From Pseudomonas sp. (GTDB taxonomy: Bacteria > Pseudomonadota > Gammaproteobacteria > Pseudomonadales > Pseudomonadaceae), in contig NZ_JASLAW010000053.1 of the NCBI RefSeq assembly GCF_030147005.1, positions 1 through 64,000 on the forward strand: a DNA stretch of 64,000 nucleotides, given 5' to 3'. The translations under genes and the position numbers were made by a program. The notes under the pieces were generated by a model. That model searched no databases and was not told the DNA's origin. It saw only the letters and a list, made by a program, of their open reading frames with translations. Numbering within the stretch: the stretch's first letter is position 1; the number at the start of each line of letters is the position of its first letter. This document shows positions 56,050-64,000 of this stretch, piece by piece.

Positions 56050-56706
56050 ATGGATTTCAACCCGCTTGACCTTATCCTGCATCTCGACGTTTACCTCGAC
56101 ATGCTGGTGACCAATTACGGTCCGTGGATCTACGGCATTCTGTTTCTGGTGATTTTTTGCGAGACCGGCCTGGTGGTCATGCCGTTCCTGCCGGGTGATT
56201 CGCTGCTGTTCATCGCCGGCGCGGTTGCCGCGGGCGGCGGCATGGACCCGGTGTTACTCGCCGGCCTGCTGATGCTGGCAGCCATCCTCGGCGACAGCAC
56301 CAACTATGTGATAGGCCGAACGGCGGGCGAACGCTTGTTCAGCAACCCGAACTCGAAAATTTTCCGTCGCGACTACCTGCAAAAAACCCACGACTTCTAC
56401 GACAAACACGGCGGCAAAACCGTGACCCTGGCGCGCTTCCTGCCGATTCTGCGCACCTTCGCGCCGTTCGTCGCCGGTATCGCAAAAATGCCCTACCCGC
56501 GCTTCTTCGGTTTCAGCGTGCTGGGCACCATCCTCTGGGTCGGCGGCCTGGTGACCCTGGGTTACTTCTTCGGCAACGTGCCATTTATCAAGAAGAACCT
56601 GTCGTTGCTGGTGGTGTTCATCATCCTGCTGTCCCTGGTACCGATGATCATTGGCGTGGTGCGCAGCCGCTTTGGTCGCACCACCTCCGAAACCAATTCG
56701 CACTGA
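56050..56706 (+). CDS. dedA: DedA-family inner membrane protein
   Basis: 218 residues, polytopic. Family motifs: FCETGLVVMPFLPGDSLLF, GDSTNYVIGRTAGERLF, FYDKHGGKTVTLARFLPILRTFAPFVAGI and FSVLGTILWVGGLVTLGYFFGN. DedA proteins are needed for membrane homeostasis and undecaprenyl phosphate or phospholipid flipping. First gene of dedA-mtfA-ppa, a common order; mtfA starts 7 bases after. Confidence 0.92.
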   Translation: MDFNPLDLILHLDVYLDMLVTNYGPWIYGILFLVIFCETGLVVMPFLPGDSLLFIAGAVAAGGGMDPVLLAGLLMLAAILGDSTNYVIGRTAGERLFSNPNSKIFRRDYLQKTHDFYDKHGGKTVTLARFLPILRTFAPFVAGIAKMPYPRFFGFSVLGTILWVGGLVTLGYFFGNVPFIKKNLSLLVVFIILLSLVPMIIGVVRSRFGRTTSETNSH

Positions 56707-56713
56707 CCGCCTC

Positions 56714-57529
56714 ATGTGGTCTCTCAGCGCCTGGCGTCGCCGGCGCCTGCTGGCCAAGCACCCGATTGCCGATGACACCTGGCAGCGGGTGCGCCATCAC
56801 CTGACCTTCCTCGACGGCATCACGGCCGAGCAAGACCAGTGGCTGCGCGAAGCGTGTGTGCTATTTCTCGCCGAAAAACACCTCACCGCCCTGCCCGGCG
56901 TCGACCTGCACCAGGAACAACGCCTGGTGCTCGCCGCGCAGGCGCAACTGCCGCTGATGAACCTGGGCGACCTCGACTGGTATCAGGGCTTCCATGAAAT
57001 CGTGCTGTACCCCGACGACTTCCTCAGCCCGCAACGCCATCGCGATGCCAGCGGCGTGGAACACGAGTGGGACGGCGAACACAGCGGCGAAGCTTGGCAA
57101 CAAGGCCCGGTGATCCTCGCCTGGCCCGGCGTGCTGGCCAGCGGCCAATGGGAAGGCTACAACCTGGTCATCCACGAGCTGGCGCACAAGCTGGACATGC
57201 TCAACGGCGACGCCAACGGCCTGCCACCGCTGCACCACGACATGCGCGTGCAGGACTGGGCCAGCGTGATGCAAAGCGCCTTTGACGACCTCAACCGACA
57301 ACTGGACGCCAACCCGGACGCCGACTCCGAGATCGACCCTTACGCAGCGGAAAACCCGGCGGAATTCTTTGCCGTGACCAGCGAATATTTCTTCAGCGCC
57401 CCGGATTTGCTGGTCAACCGTTATCCACAGGTGTACGCCCAACTCAGCCGCTTCTATCGCCAGGACCCTTTGGCCCGCCTGATCCAACTGCAAGCCCACG
57501 ACCCGCGCTACCAGCGGCAAGGCGAATGA
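56714..57529 (+). CDS. mtfA: MtfA-family zinc metallopeptidase
   Basis: 271 residues. Zinc motif VIHELAHKLDMLNGDANG (His-Glu-x-x-His), with PAEFFAVTSEYFF giving the third ligand Glu. In E. coli MtfA is an aminopeptidase that binds Mlc and affects glucose uptake; the target here is unknown. It follows dedA by 7 bases without a separate promoter. Confidence 0.9.
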   Translation: MWSLSAWRRRRLLAKHPIADDTWQRVRHHLTFLDGITAEQDQWLREACVLFLAEKHLTALPGVDLHQEQRLVLAAQAQLPLMNLGDLDWYQGFHEIVLYPDDFLSPQRHRDASGVEHEWDGEHSGEAWQQGPVILAWPGVLASGQWEGYNLVIHELAHKLDMLNGDANGLPPLHHDMRVQDWASVMQSAFDDLNRQLDANPDADSEIDPYAAENPAEFFAVTSEYFFSAPDLLVNRYPQVYAQLSRFYRQDPLARLIQLQAHDPRYQRQGE

Positions 57530-57571
57530 CCGTACGACGCTTGGCGCATGGCATCGGCGTCAGAATATGCC

Positions 57572-57577
57572 TATAAT
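57572..57577 (+). promoter_or_regulatory. -10 element of the ppa promoter
   Basis: TATAAT 62 bases upstream of the ppa ATG, with a weak tggcat-like -35 spaced 17 bases before it. Ppa is normally a strongly expressed housekeeping gene, so a separate promoter here makes sense. Confidence 0.5.
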
Positions 57578-57638
57578 CGCCGCCACTTTTAGGCCAATCC
57601 GGCCATGTCATATGGCCAACTAACGGGGGCAACGCCCA

Positions 57639-58166
57639 ATGAGCTACAGCAAGATTCCGGCTGGCAAAGACCTGCCGAACGACATCTACGTCGCCATCGA
57701 AATTCCGGCCAACCACGCGCCGATCAAATACGAAATCGACAAAGACAGCGACTGCCTGTTCGTTGACCGTTTCATGGCCACCCCGATGTTCTACCCGGCC
57801 AACTACGGTTTCATCCCCAACACCCTGGCTGACGACGGTGACCCCCTCGACGTGCTGGTCGTGACCCCTTACCCGGTGACTCCAGGCTCGGTTATCCGCG
57901 CACGCCCGGTCGGCATCCTGAACATGACCGACGACGGCGGCGGCGATGCCAAAGTCATCGCAGTGCCACACGACAAGCTGTCCCAGCTGTACGTCGACGT
58001 GAAGGAATACACTGACCTGCCGCCTCTGCTGCTGGAACAGATCAAGCACTTCTTCGAGAACTACAAAGACCTCGAAAAAGGCAAATGGGTGAAGATCGAC
58101 GGTTGGGGCAACGCAGAAGCCGCCCGCGCCGAGATCATGAAGTCGGTAGCCGCCTACAAAGGCTGA
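57639..58166 (+). CDS. ppa: Inorganic pyrophosphatase
   Basis: 175 residues, type I soluble PPase. Active-site motifs: EIPANHAPIKYEIDKDSD, MFYPANYGFIPNTLADDGDPLDVLV (the Asp triad DGDPLDVLV) and KVIAVPHDKLSQLY. It hydrolyses pyrophosphate to phosphate and drives biosynthesis. Strong gggggcaac upstream and a good intrinsic terminator downstream. Confidence 0.97.
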   Translation: MSYSKIPAGKDLPNDIYVAIEIPANHAPIKYEIDKDSDCLFVDRFMATPMFYPANYGFIPNTLADDGDPLDVLVVTPYPVTPGSVIRARPVGILNMTDDGGGDAKVIAVPHDKLSQLYVDVKEYTDLPPLLLEQIKHFFENYKDLEKGKWVKIDGWGNAEAARAEIMKSVAAYKG

Positions 58167-58194
58167 TACCCGCGCCTCATTGCCACGGCAAATC

Positions 58195-58226
58195 AAAAAA
58201 GCCCCGATAATTCGGGGCTTTTTTTG
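58195..58226 (+). terminator. Intrinsic terminator after ppa
   Basis: aaaaaagccccgataattcggggcttttttt: GC stem with U-run, 30 bases after the ppa stop. Confidence 0.92.
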
Positions 58227-58378
58227 GAAAAATTAAACATCAAGTTCAACACCTAACTTCTGATGTTCAACTAACCCGTATTACTGAAGAAACAAGCTAC
58301 AACTAAGGAAAAACCTACACGCGCAATTCAACGCATGGTTTATTTGAATAGTTTTCCCGGCCAGTAAACTCTGCGTTT

Positions 58379-59149
58379 ATGAATACATCAGGTGATCGTT
58401 TAAAAGCGCTGTTACGGGAAGTTCATCTTTCCGCCTCCGACTTCGCCAAGAACCGCGGCGTCACGCCTCAGCACGTGAACAACTGGTTCAATCGCGGCGT
58501 CCCCATGGGTCGACTCAACGAGATCGCAGAATTGCTGTGCGTCTCCAGCCGTTGGTTAAGCGACGGTCGCGGCCCCAAACACCCGCCGGCCAACTACTTG
58601 TTGGAAGCCCCCACCGCAAGGATCGCACCTACCCGCGAAGACATCGGCAAATACCTCACAGGCCCCGCCTGCCGCCCGGAAAGCACCGACGTGGAGATTC
58701 CCCTTCACCCCACATTCACCTCAACGGAGCGCATCCGCGTCTCCCAACACACCCTCGAAACCCTCAACGTAAAACCCGACCGCGCCGTCGGCGCCTACAT
58801 GGTCGACAACAGCATGATCGACATCATCCAACAAGGCGCCACCCTCGCCATCGACCGAGGCCGCACCCAGATCATCGACGGCGAAATCTACGCCGTCGAA
58901 CACGACGGCATGCTGCGCATCAAATACCTCTACAACCGACCTGGAGGCGGTTTGCGCATGCGCAGCCACAACGCCAGCGAACACCCGGACGAATACCTCA
59001 CCTACGACGAACGCTTCGAACAAAACGTCCAGATAGTGGGCTGGGTATTCTGGTGGTCCACCCTCAACAACCGCCGCCCACCGGTACCGCTGGACGAACA
59101 CCTGCTGGGCTGGGAAGGCTCTGAATCGGAACCGGAGGTGGGCAACTGA
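58379..59149 (+). CDS. PrtR-like S24 transcriptional repressor
   Basis: 256 residues, the length of P. aeruginosa PrtR. N-terminal HTH (FAKNRGVTPQHVNNWFNRGVP) and a C-terminal S24/LexA-like domain with Ser145 (VDNSMID) and Lys182 (LRIKYLY). Unlike most S24 proteins, no Ala-Gly or Cys-Gly cleavage pair is evident before the domain. PrtR represses pyocin genes and is inactivated after DNA damage; no pyocin gene or prtN lies within this window, so it may act at a distance or regulate something else. Confidence 0.8.
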   Translation: MNTSGDRLKALLREVHLSASDFAKNRGVTPQHVNNWFNRGVPMGRLNEIAELLCVSSRWLSDGRGPKHPPANYLLEAPTARIAPTREDIGKYLTGPACRPESTDVEIPLHPTFTSTERIRVSQHTLETLNVKPDRAVGAYMVDNSMIDIIQQGATLAIDRGRTQIIDGEIYAVEHDGMLRIKYLYNRPGGGLRMRSHNASEHPDEYLTYDERFEQNVQIVGWVFWWSTLNNRRPPVPLDEHLLGWEGSESEPEVGN

Positions 59150-59169
59150 GGTGAATGTGGGTATCATGC

Positions 59170-59354
59170 GCCGCACATTTGGCAGGGGTAGCTTTTAGCT
59201 GTTTCCCTGCCCGGCGATGCGGAGGAGTTCCCGCGGATGCCCCCTACTATTCAGCCCGACGCAACGTGGGCTGAGCGATTTGAAGGCTGGTGAGGCTTGT
59301 CAAAAACAAGCTGAGGCAGTCCCCGAGAAGCCGGCCACAAGCCGGCTTTTTAAC
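59170..59354 (+). ncRNA. Probable structured small RNA ending in an intrinsic terminator
   Basis: Successive stems: ggcaggg/ccctgcc around 59180-59212, cagcccgacg-cgtgggctg near 59255, gcttgt/acaagc near 59300, and a final aagccggc-cacaa-gccggctttttt terminator ending near 59354. No ORF, and the order is that of a small RNA or a long leader with terminator. It lies between the PrtR-like gene and a convergent gene. The promoter is not clear; a tatcat-like -10 near 59161 is possible. Confidence 0.45.
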
Positions 59355-59385
59355 GCCCGAAATAATCATCCATCCGAAGGCCGGA

Positions 59386-60846
59386 TCAACGGTTCTTCTT
59401 CATCCCCGCCCAGAGCAACGATGGCAGCGTCCGTGAGTCCAGCAACGCGTCATCCGCCGTCACCAGACGCGGGAGAACATGCCAGGGATGGTTGGCACTG
59501 CGGTGATGATGCAGGTGCAGATTGATGTGATAAGGCCATATGAAAAACCGCCCTGCGCACCCGACTTTCCAGGCATATGTCCATTCACGCCAACCGGGGG
59601 TGACGTCAGGTCCGCCACTGTGCTCGGCAATGCTGCGGATTTTCTGCAGCAGGGTGCCCAGCGTGACCAATGGCACAAACCAGAAAAACGCCAGCAGCAA
59701 GAGCGTCTGGGCAGACGTTTGCCAAGCGATGAAAGACAAAAGGACCAGCCAGATCACACCGGCAGTCAATGCTGGCCAGGTCATCTTCGGTGATCCGCCG
59801 CCCGCCGCCTTGTAGGCGCCCAGGTTGCGCAGCGTGTTGATCAGGAACAGATCCCCGAGTACTTGCCTGAGCAAAAGCTTCCCGCTCAGCGGGCGGAAAT
59901 CCCAAGGCTGCCGGTGATACAGAAAACGCCGCTCCGGATCGTTCGCGGTTCCGGTCTGTTGATGATGTTCGAGGTGCAGGGGCCGATAGAATTCCACGGG
60001 AACCAACCCCGGAACACCGATCGCCAGGTTAATCAGAAAGTCGTTGAGCAAACGATGACGGGTCAGGTGATAGTGCGTCGCGTCGTGGTACAGAATGAAC
60101 AGCGCATGTTGGCGCGCGGCAATCACCACGAAGGCCACGCCATACAGTCGCCAGTCCCCCACGTACAGCGCGATGCGCAACGTCACGACGATGCACAGCC
60201 ATTCCAGCAGGATCGCTGCCATAGTACGCAGATCCACCTTCAGTCGTTTCAACATGACGGTGATCAGGCCCGCCACCCCGCCAATCGCAGCGCCATACAC
60301 CACGTCGAGCAACACGTGCTGACCAGTCGTCAACACGCTAATCCCCAGCGCCAGGCTCCACAGACTGAAGAGCCATGCCGCACGAACGCGCAGATAACCG
60401 AGGACAACGCTGATGGCCACCGGCAATGCGACGTGCCCGCTGGGCGAGGCGGCCAATGGAGAGTCGATCTGGTAGAGCCAATTGAGCCACTGCGATGCGC
60501 TGTCTGCACGTTCGATCATGGTCGGCCAGAACAAGTGGCTCAGCAGGCAGGTTGCGGAAGCCACGGCCGCTGCAAAAAAGGCCGGCAACAGCCATTCGCG
60601 ACGCCGCCCCAGCAGTACCAGCGCCGGCATGATCAGCACATAGCTCAGGTACAGCGGCAAGGTGTAAGGCAGTCGAGCAATGTGCGCATCCAACCCAGCC
60701 GGTTGAATCTCGCGTACCACGCCCATCGGGAAGTGCGTGACGAGAAAGTACAGCGCGCCCGTCACGACGGTGTAGATCACCAGCCAACTGAAGGGCCGCG
60801 TCACGATCGCGGTATTAAGGTGATGACTGGAAAACGTGGATGACAT
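59386..60846 (-). CDS. PAP2 phosphatase-fatty acid desaturase fusion
   Basis: 486 residues, polytopic. N-terminal half: PAP2-type domain with ASPSGHVALPVA (His138) and GQHVLLDVVYG (His177, Asp181); the third, usual KxxxxxxRP motif is not evident, closer to the inositol phosphotransferase-like PAP2_3 subgroup. C-terminal half: membrane desaturase/hydroxylase domain with all three histidine boxes, HDATHYH (254-260), HLEHH (291-295) and HLHHH (444-448). It likely acts on a lipid in the membrane, dephosphorylating or transferring a head group and modifying an acyl chain. UndB-type alkene-forming enzymes share the desaturase boxes and are another possibility. Divergent from the GNAT pair. Confidence 0.85.
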   Translation of the reverse strand: MSSTFSSHHLNTAIVTRPFSWLVIYTVVTGALYFLVTHFPMGVVREIQPAGLDAHIARLPYTLPLYLSYVLIMPALVLLGRRREWLLPAFFAAAVASATCLLSHLFWPTMIERADSASQWLNWLYQIDSPLAASPSGHVALPVAISVVLGYLRVRAAWLFSLWSLALGISVLTTGQHVLLDVVYGAAIGGVAGLITVMLKRLKVDLRTMAAILLEWLCIVVTLRIALYVGDWRLYGVAFVVIAARQHALFILYHDATHYHLTRHRLLNDFLINLAIGVPGLVPVEFYRPLHLEHHQQTGTANDPERRFLYHRQPWDFRPLSGKLLLRQVLGDLFLINTLRNLGAYKAAGGGSPKMTWPALTAGVIWLVLLSFIAWQTSAQTLLLLAFFWFVPLVTLGTLLQKIRSIAEHSGGPDVTPGWREWTYAWKVGCAGRFFIWPYHINLHLHHHRSANHPWHVLPRLVTADDALLDSRTLPSLLWAGMKKNR

Positions 60847-61028
60847 GAATAAGGCGCCTGATGGGTCAGAACAAACTCAATTTTCCATACCGCCATGAAC
60901 GGTGATTTCTGCTCGGTTATAAGATTTGCACCGTCAGAAAATGGCAGCAACAAAATGAAGTCTACGTTGCATTGACCCTTTCAACTCGCCAAACTCCGAA
61001 CATCTTGCTTGCGGTGCCGAGGAACTCC

Positions 61029-61748
61029 ATGCGTTTAAACGCAACGTCCGTTAAATGCTGCGATCTGCATCCACATGAAATCGATCGGATGTTCGAGATT
61101 TACTCCGCATCCTACTGCGATACCTCCCGCCCGCGATTCGATCAGGATTTGCAGGACAAGACGCACTGCATCGTATTGCGTTGCGCAGATAACACCATCG
61201 TCGGTTTCACCACCCTCAAACGCTATGAGCGCACGTGGTCCGGCCAATCGATCAGGGTGATTTTTTCCGGCGACACCATCATTGACCGCGAACACTGGGG
61301 CAGCCAGCAACTGCCATTCGCGTGGATGCGCCTGGCCGGTGAGATCTGGCACGAGCAGCCTGACGTGCCCCTGTACTGGTTTCTGATCTGCAAGGGTCAT
61401 CGCACCTACCGTTATCTGGGCGCCATGGCGTTGAATTACGCGCCCCGCGCCGGCGTGGTGACGGATCCCACGATGCAGGCGCTGGCTGATCATCTCGCAC
61501 TGGAACGTTTCGGCGAGGCCTATGATCCGGCAACGGGCGTGCTGTCTTTCAAAGTGCCGCAAGGTCGGTTGACGACGGAACTGGCGCAAGTCCCTGCCCC
61601 TCACCTGCGCTTGGAAAACGTCGCATATTTTCTGCAGAAGAATCCTCATTACGCGTCAGGCGATGAGCTGGTCTGTCTGTGTGAACTGCACCCCGACAAC
61701 CTGCGGCCGATGGCGCTGCGTCTGTTTGCCGCCGCGCAACCATGCTGA
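61029..61748 (+). CDS. GNAT-like acyltransferase A
   Basis: 239 residues with a GNAT-like fold (IVGFTTLKRYERTW, then SIRVIFSGDTIIDREHWGSQQLPFAWMRL in place of the usual motif A, and a C-terminal LEN-containing region). The classic RxxGxG loop is not evident, so it may use acyl-ACP or a non-acetyl donor. Gaggaactcc is the ribosome site. Overlaps the next gene by 7 bases. Confidence 0.65.
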   Translation: MRLNATSVKCCDLHPHEIDRMFEIYSASYCDTSRPRFDQDLQDKTHCIVLRCADNTIVGFTTLKRYERTWSGQSIRVIFSGDTIIDREHWGSQQLPFAWMRLAGEIWHEQPDVPLYWFLICKGHRTYRYLGAMALNYAPRAGVVTDPTMQALADHLALERFGEAYDPATGVLSFKVPQGRLTTELAQVPAPHLRLENVAYFLQKNPHYASGDELVCLCELHPDNLRPMALRLFAAAQPC

Positions 61749-62857
61749 TTCGCCAGGCCAGCGCTGCGGACAATCGGCAACTGCTCGATTTTCAGGCGCA
61801 GCGGGCCATGCAGGGCGGCTTGCCAATGCGTTTTGATCGCGGGCCTGACTATTTTGCGCTGCACCATTGTCATGCCTTGGACCATCGCACCTGGCTCGCC
61901 GAGAACGAGGTCGGGGATCTGAAGGGCATTGCCAGCCTGGTGGTGCGCGAAGGTTATCTTCAGGGTGACATTCAGCCCGTGGCCTATTTGGGAGATCTGC
62001 GGCTGGTACCTGATCGGCGTCTGTCGGTGTCGTGGATGGCCGAGGTCAAGGTCCGACTCAAAGCGCTGGCCGATGAAACGGGTGTCCAGCACGCCTATTG
62101 CTGTGTTATCCGCGACAACCGTCTCGCTACGCAGTCGCTGCTGGGCGGACGGCGCGCCAACCCGCTCAAGCTTGCGCATTGGCGGGGCTACAGCAACGTA
62201 GCCGTCTATGCCCAACGTGGGTGGCGAAGCACTCCGCGAACGCTCGATAACGTGCGTATTGTGCAAGCACAGCCGTGCCACGCCGATGCGCTGCGCGCGT
62301 TTCTCGACCGCGAATCGGCCGGTCAACCCTTCGGCAACGTGTTCAGTGAGGCGCAGTTTGCGCGGCGCCTGGACATCTGGCCGGACTTCGGCCTCTCGTC
62401 ATTTCTGCTGGCATTGGACGCCCAAGACAATCTGCTGGGTTGTGTCGCGCCCTGGGATGCCGGGCGGATCAAGCGAGTGGTGCTTGAAACATTGCCCTTG
62501 GGGCACCAGGCCCTTCGCCTCGCGTTCAACACCTGTGCGCCGCTGTTGGGCCGCCCCTCCATTGCCGCGCCCGGCGAGGCATTGCGCGACGTTTACCTGA
62601 CCCACTTGCACGTACACCAGCGCGACCCGCAAGTCTTTGCGGCGCTGCTGGATGCGGCGTGGATGCGCGTTCGTGGTCAGTACGCGTTGATGCAATTGTG
62701 TCTGTATGACCATGACCCTTTCTGGACAGCCATGACGCGCTATCGCACCGTGTCCATTCCAATGGATCTGTACACGGCGCCCTGTGTGGGCAATGCCGCG
62801 ACTTTGACAGCGCAGGATGCCAAGCGCATCCCTGGGTTCGAAATCTATCTCGTCTGA
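61742..62857 (+). CDS. GNAT-like acyltransferase B
   Basis: 371 residues. Start overlaps the previous gene by 7 bases (atgctga). GNAT-like features at the N-terminus (LIRQASAADNRQLLDFQAQRA) and PVAYLGDLRLVPDRRLSVSWMAEVKVRLK; possibly two GNAT-type halves. Substrate unknown. It is convergent with the hydrolase gene and overlaps it by 13 bases, a compact arrangement. Confidence 0.65.
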   Translation: MLIRQASAADNRQLLDFQAQRAMQGGLPMRFDRGPDYFALHHCHALDHRTWLAENEVGDLKGIASLVVREGYLQGDIQPVAYLGDLRLVPDRRLSVSWMAEVKVRLKALADETGVQHAYCCVIRDNRLATQSLLGGRRANPLKLAHWRGYSNVAVYAQRGWRSTPRTLDNVRIVQAQPCHADALRAFLDRESAGQPFGNVFSEAQFARRLDIWPDFGLSSFLLALDAQDNLLGCVAPWDAGRIKRVVLETLPLGHQALRLAFNTCAPLLGRPSIAAPGEALRDVYLTHLHVHQRDPQVFAALLDAAWMRVRGQYALMQLCLYDHDPFWTAMTRYRTVSIPMDLYTAPCVGNAATLTAQDAKRIPGFEIYLV

Positions 62858-63756
62858 GCGCAGACGTGCAGGACAGTCAACAGCGTCAGCCAGAAACGTG
62901 TGGCGTCAAAGCCACCGCCACCCAGTACCGGTTGACCATGATCGAGCCGGGGCAGGCAGATCTGCGGCATGCCCTCGATGCATTGATGCTCAAGGTAAAA
63001 CTGCCCGTCATGAGCCCAGCCGGGGCGCCGGGCATTGAGGCGGGCATAATGGGTGTCGAGGCGCGAACTTGGGGCGGCGCTCCAACTGACGACGTGCACG
63101 CACCGCACGGCGGCGGGCAGGTGTTTGAGCAGGTCGGTAATGTGCGGGTCGCGCAGACTGCTGATATCCCGCGCGCCATGGGCCACCCAGGGGGTTTTCG
63201 CCAGCACGCGGCGAACGCGATCGAACGGGTAGTTGATACTCGACTGCCCTGCGCTGCCAGCCAACAGGTCATCCATGACCGCCGACGGACCTGTCGGCGG
63301 TTGCGCCAGCGCCACGCCATCACATGCCTCGCTCAATGCCTTGTTCTGTGCCAAGGCCGCGAGCGCGTCGAGGCCACCCTTGCTGTGCGCCAACACGACA
63401 AATCGTTGCCCCTGCCTGAGTTCGGCCGTCAGCACCTTGCTGATATGCCGCCCCTGCGCCATGACGCCCCGGAATGAACGCACGGGCATGCGCAGAACCG
63501 GATAGCCCAGGCGCCGCAACGTCCGCGCACAATCCTGAAAACAGCCGGGCAACCATTCGGAAAACAGCCCGGCAACCAGTACCACCAACGTGCCCGGGGG
63601 AAGCTTGGGCATGGGCTCGTGCCACGACGCGATAAATTGTTCTGTCCAGTCCAGCCGAGCCTCGGGCGCTGCGAATTCGGTTGCTGGAAAATGCAGTTGC
63701 CAGTCGTCAAACCCCTTCGGCGTCCAGGCTTGTGTTGTCGGCGAAAGACGCTTCAT
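62845..63756 (-). CDS. Alpha/beta hydrolase
   Basis: 303 residues. Nucleophile elbow VLAHSKGGLDAL (Ser in AHSKGG, unusual Lys after Ser), LVVLVAGLFSEWLPGCF oxyanion region and late HQCIEGMPQICLPRLDHGQPV with the His. Resembles lipase/esterase-like enzymes of the EstA/triacylglycerol type. No signal peptide. Overlaps the upstream gene start by 4 bases (ATGA), so the two are coupled. Confidence 0.8.
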   Translation of the reverse strand: MKRLSPTTQAWTPKGFDDWQLHFPATEFAAPEARLDWTEQFIASWHEPMPKLPPGTLVVLVAGLFSEWLPGCFQDCARTLRRLGYPVLRMPVRSFRGVMAQGRHISKVLTAELRQGQRFVVLAHSKGGLDALAALAQNKALSEACDGVALAQPPTGPSAVMDDLLAGSAGQSSINYPFDRVRRVLAKTPWVAHGARDISSLRDPHITDLLKHLPAAVRCVHVVSWSAAPSSRLDTHYARLNARRPGWAHDGQFYLEHQCIEGMPQICLPRLDHGQPVLGGGGFDATRFWLTLLTVLHVCAQTR

Positions 63757-64000
63757 GGTGTGCGCCCAGTGTATTCGTCCAGCGTTTGCCGAGCAGCGTG
63801 CAGCACTTCACGGGTGTCGAGGTGGTTGGGATGGAACCCCGGAATGAACCAGGCAAGCCATCTCGGAAATACACGGGTCAGCAAACCGGGACTTACGAAT
63901 AACCAGACGAGCAAACGCAGCCACTCGCGCCCGTTGCGGCGTTGCCCATCACTGCTGGCAAGTCGATAAATGAAGTACATGACATCGACTGCAAAGTAAC
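63753..64000 (-). CDS. Metal-dependent hydrolase-like protein (PF10118 type), 3' end
   Basis: Partial: the C-terminal part runs off the window. The open frame continues upstream of the internal ATG at 63980 to the end (YFAVDV, then MYFIYRL). Residues ending FIPGFHPNHLDTREV and WLRLLVWLFVSPGL fit the C-terminal end of PF10118 metal-dependent hydrolases. Start and catalytic part not in the window. Confidence 0.6.
   Translation of the reverse strand, partial: YFAVDVMYFIYRLASSDGQRRNGREWLRLLVWLFVSPGLLTRVFPRWLAWFIPGFHPNHLDTREVLHAARQTLDEYTGRTP

Noticed and set aside
63600..63980. Treating the 75-residue product at the window end as a complete gene from the ATG at 63980
   Set aside because: The frame continues upstream past that ATG to the end of the window, so it is the end of a larger gene.

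Overview
The window is chromosomal DNA of a Pseudomonas, most likely from the fluorescens group. This rests on gene content and style: a lexA2-imuA-imuB-dnaE2 cassette, a complete fap functional-amyloid operon, a short-type gnd next to zwf, dedA-mtfA-ppa, a dpkA-type reductase, and REP palindromes with the gagggagcttgctccc core typical of that group. Genes are GC-rich and tightly packed. No rRNA, tRNA, CRISPR or intact insertion sequence was seen. Species was inferred only from recognised families; no database was searched.

Layout. 1-8.4 kb: stress and housekeeping genes (hemerythrin, small membrane protein, DJ-1/PfpI, DUF4142, HhH protein, DUF72), a DeoR regulator divergent from an FMN alpha-hydroxy-acid dehydrogenase, a lipid-anchored-type hydrolase and nudK. 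An AT-richer island at 1.14-1.8 kb holds a serine-less acyl-carrier-like gene behind a lux-box-like palindrome. 8.5-18.6 kb: DNA damage block, lexA2-imuA-imuB-dnaE2 preceded by a palindromic operator, then a hybrid sensor kinase overlapping a UvrA paralogue. 18.7-25.6 kb: membrane protein, glutaminase, an 80-bp IS-derived miniature element inside a palindrome, a secreted HAF-repeat protein with a small secreted partner, the carboxyspermidine pathway pair, and two small enzymes. 25.8-30.3 kb: metE, a ZapE-family ATPase, a GNAT and a small periplasmic protein. 30.4-34.9 kb: siderophore receptor and cptA. 35.1-38.8 kb: gnd-zwf-HAD operon.

39.1-51.7 kb is the most distinctive part: a sigma-54 activator of VpsR/FleQ type convergent with fapABCDEF (read right to left), a FecR-type protein without a FecI partner, and a 1714-residue DUF6543-like toxin with a C-terminal HExxH zincin-like motif and four copies of an internal module. 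51.9-59.1 kb: dpkA, DUF883, LysR divergent from a nitrilase, nested REP palindromes, dedA-mtfA-ppa, and a PrtR-like S24 repressor, followed by a probable structured RNA ending in an intrinsic terminator. 59.4-64 kb: a lipid-type cluster with a PAP2-desaturase fusion, two GNAT-like genes, an alpha/beta hydrolase and the end of a PF10118-like gene that runs off the window.

How they work together. The imu genes form the translesion mutagenesis module, probably controlled by LexA2. The fap genes encode amyloid subunits, protease and export pore, with a candidate sigma-54 promoter 53-68 bp upstream of fapA. gnd, zwf and the HAD phosphatase are translationally coupled through ATGA overlaps. The 59-64 kb genes look like an uncharacterised membrane-lipid modification locus.
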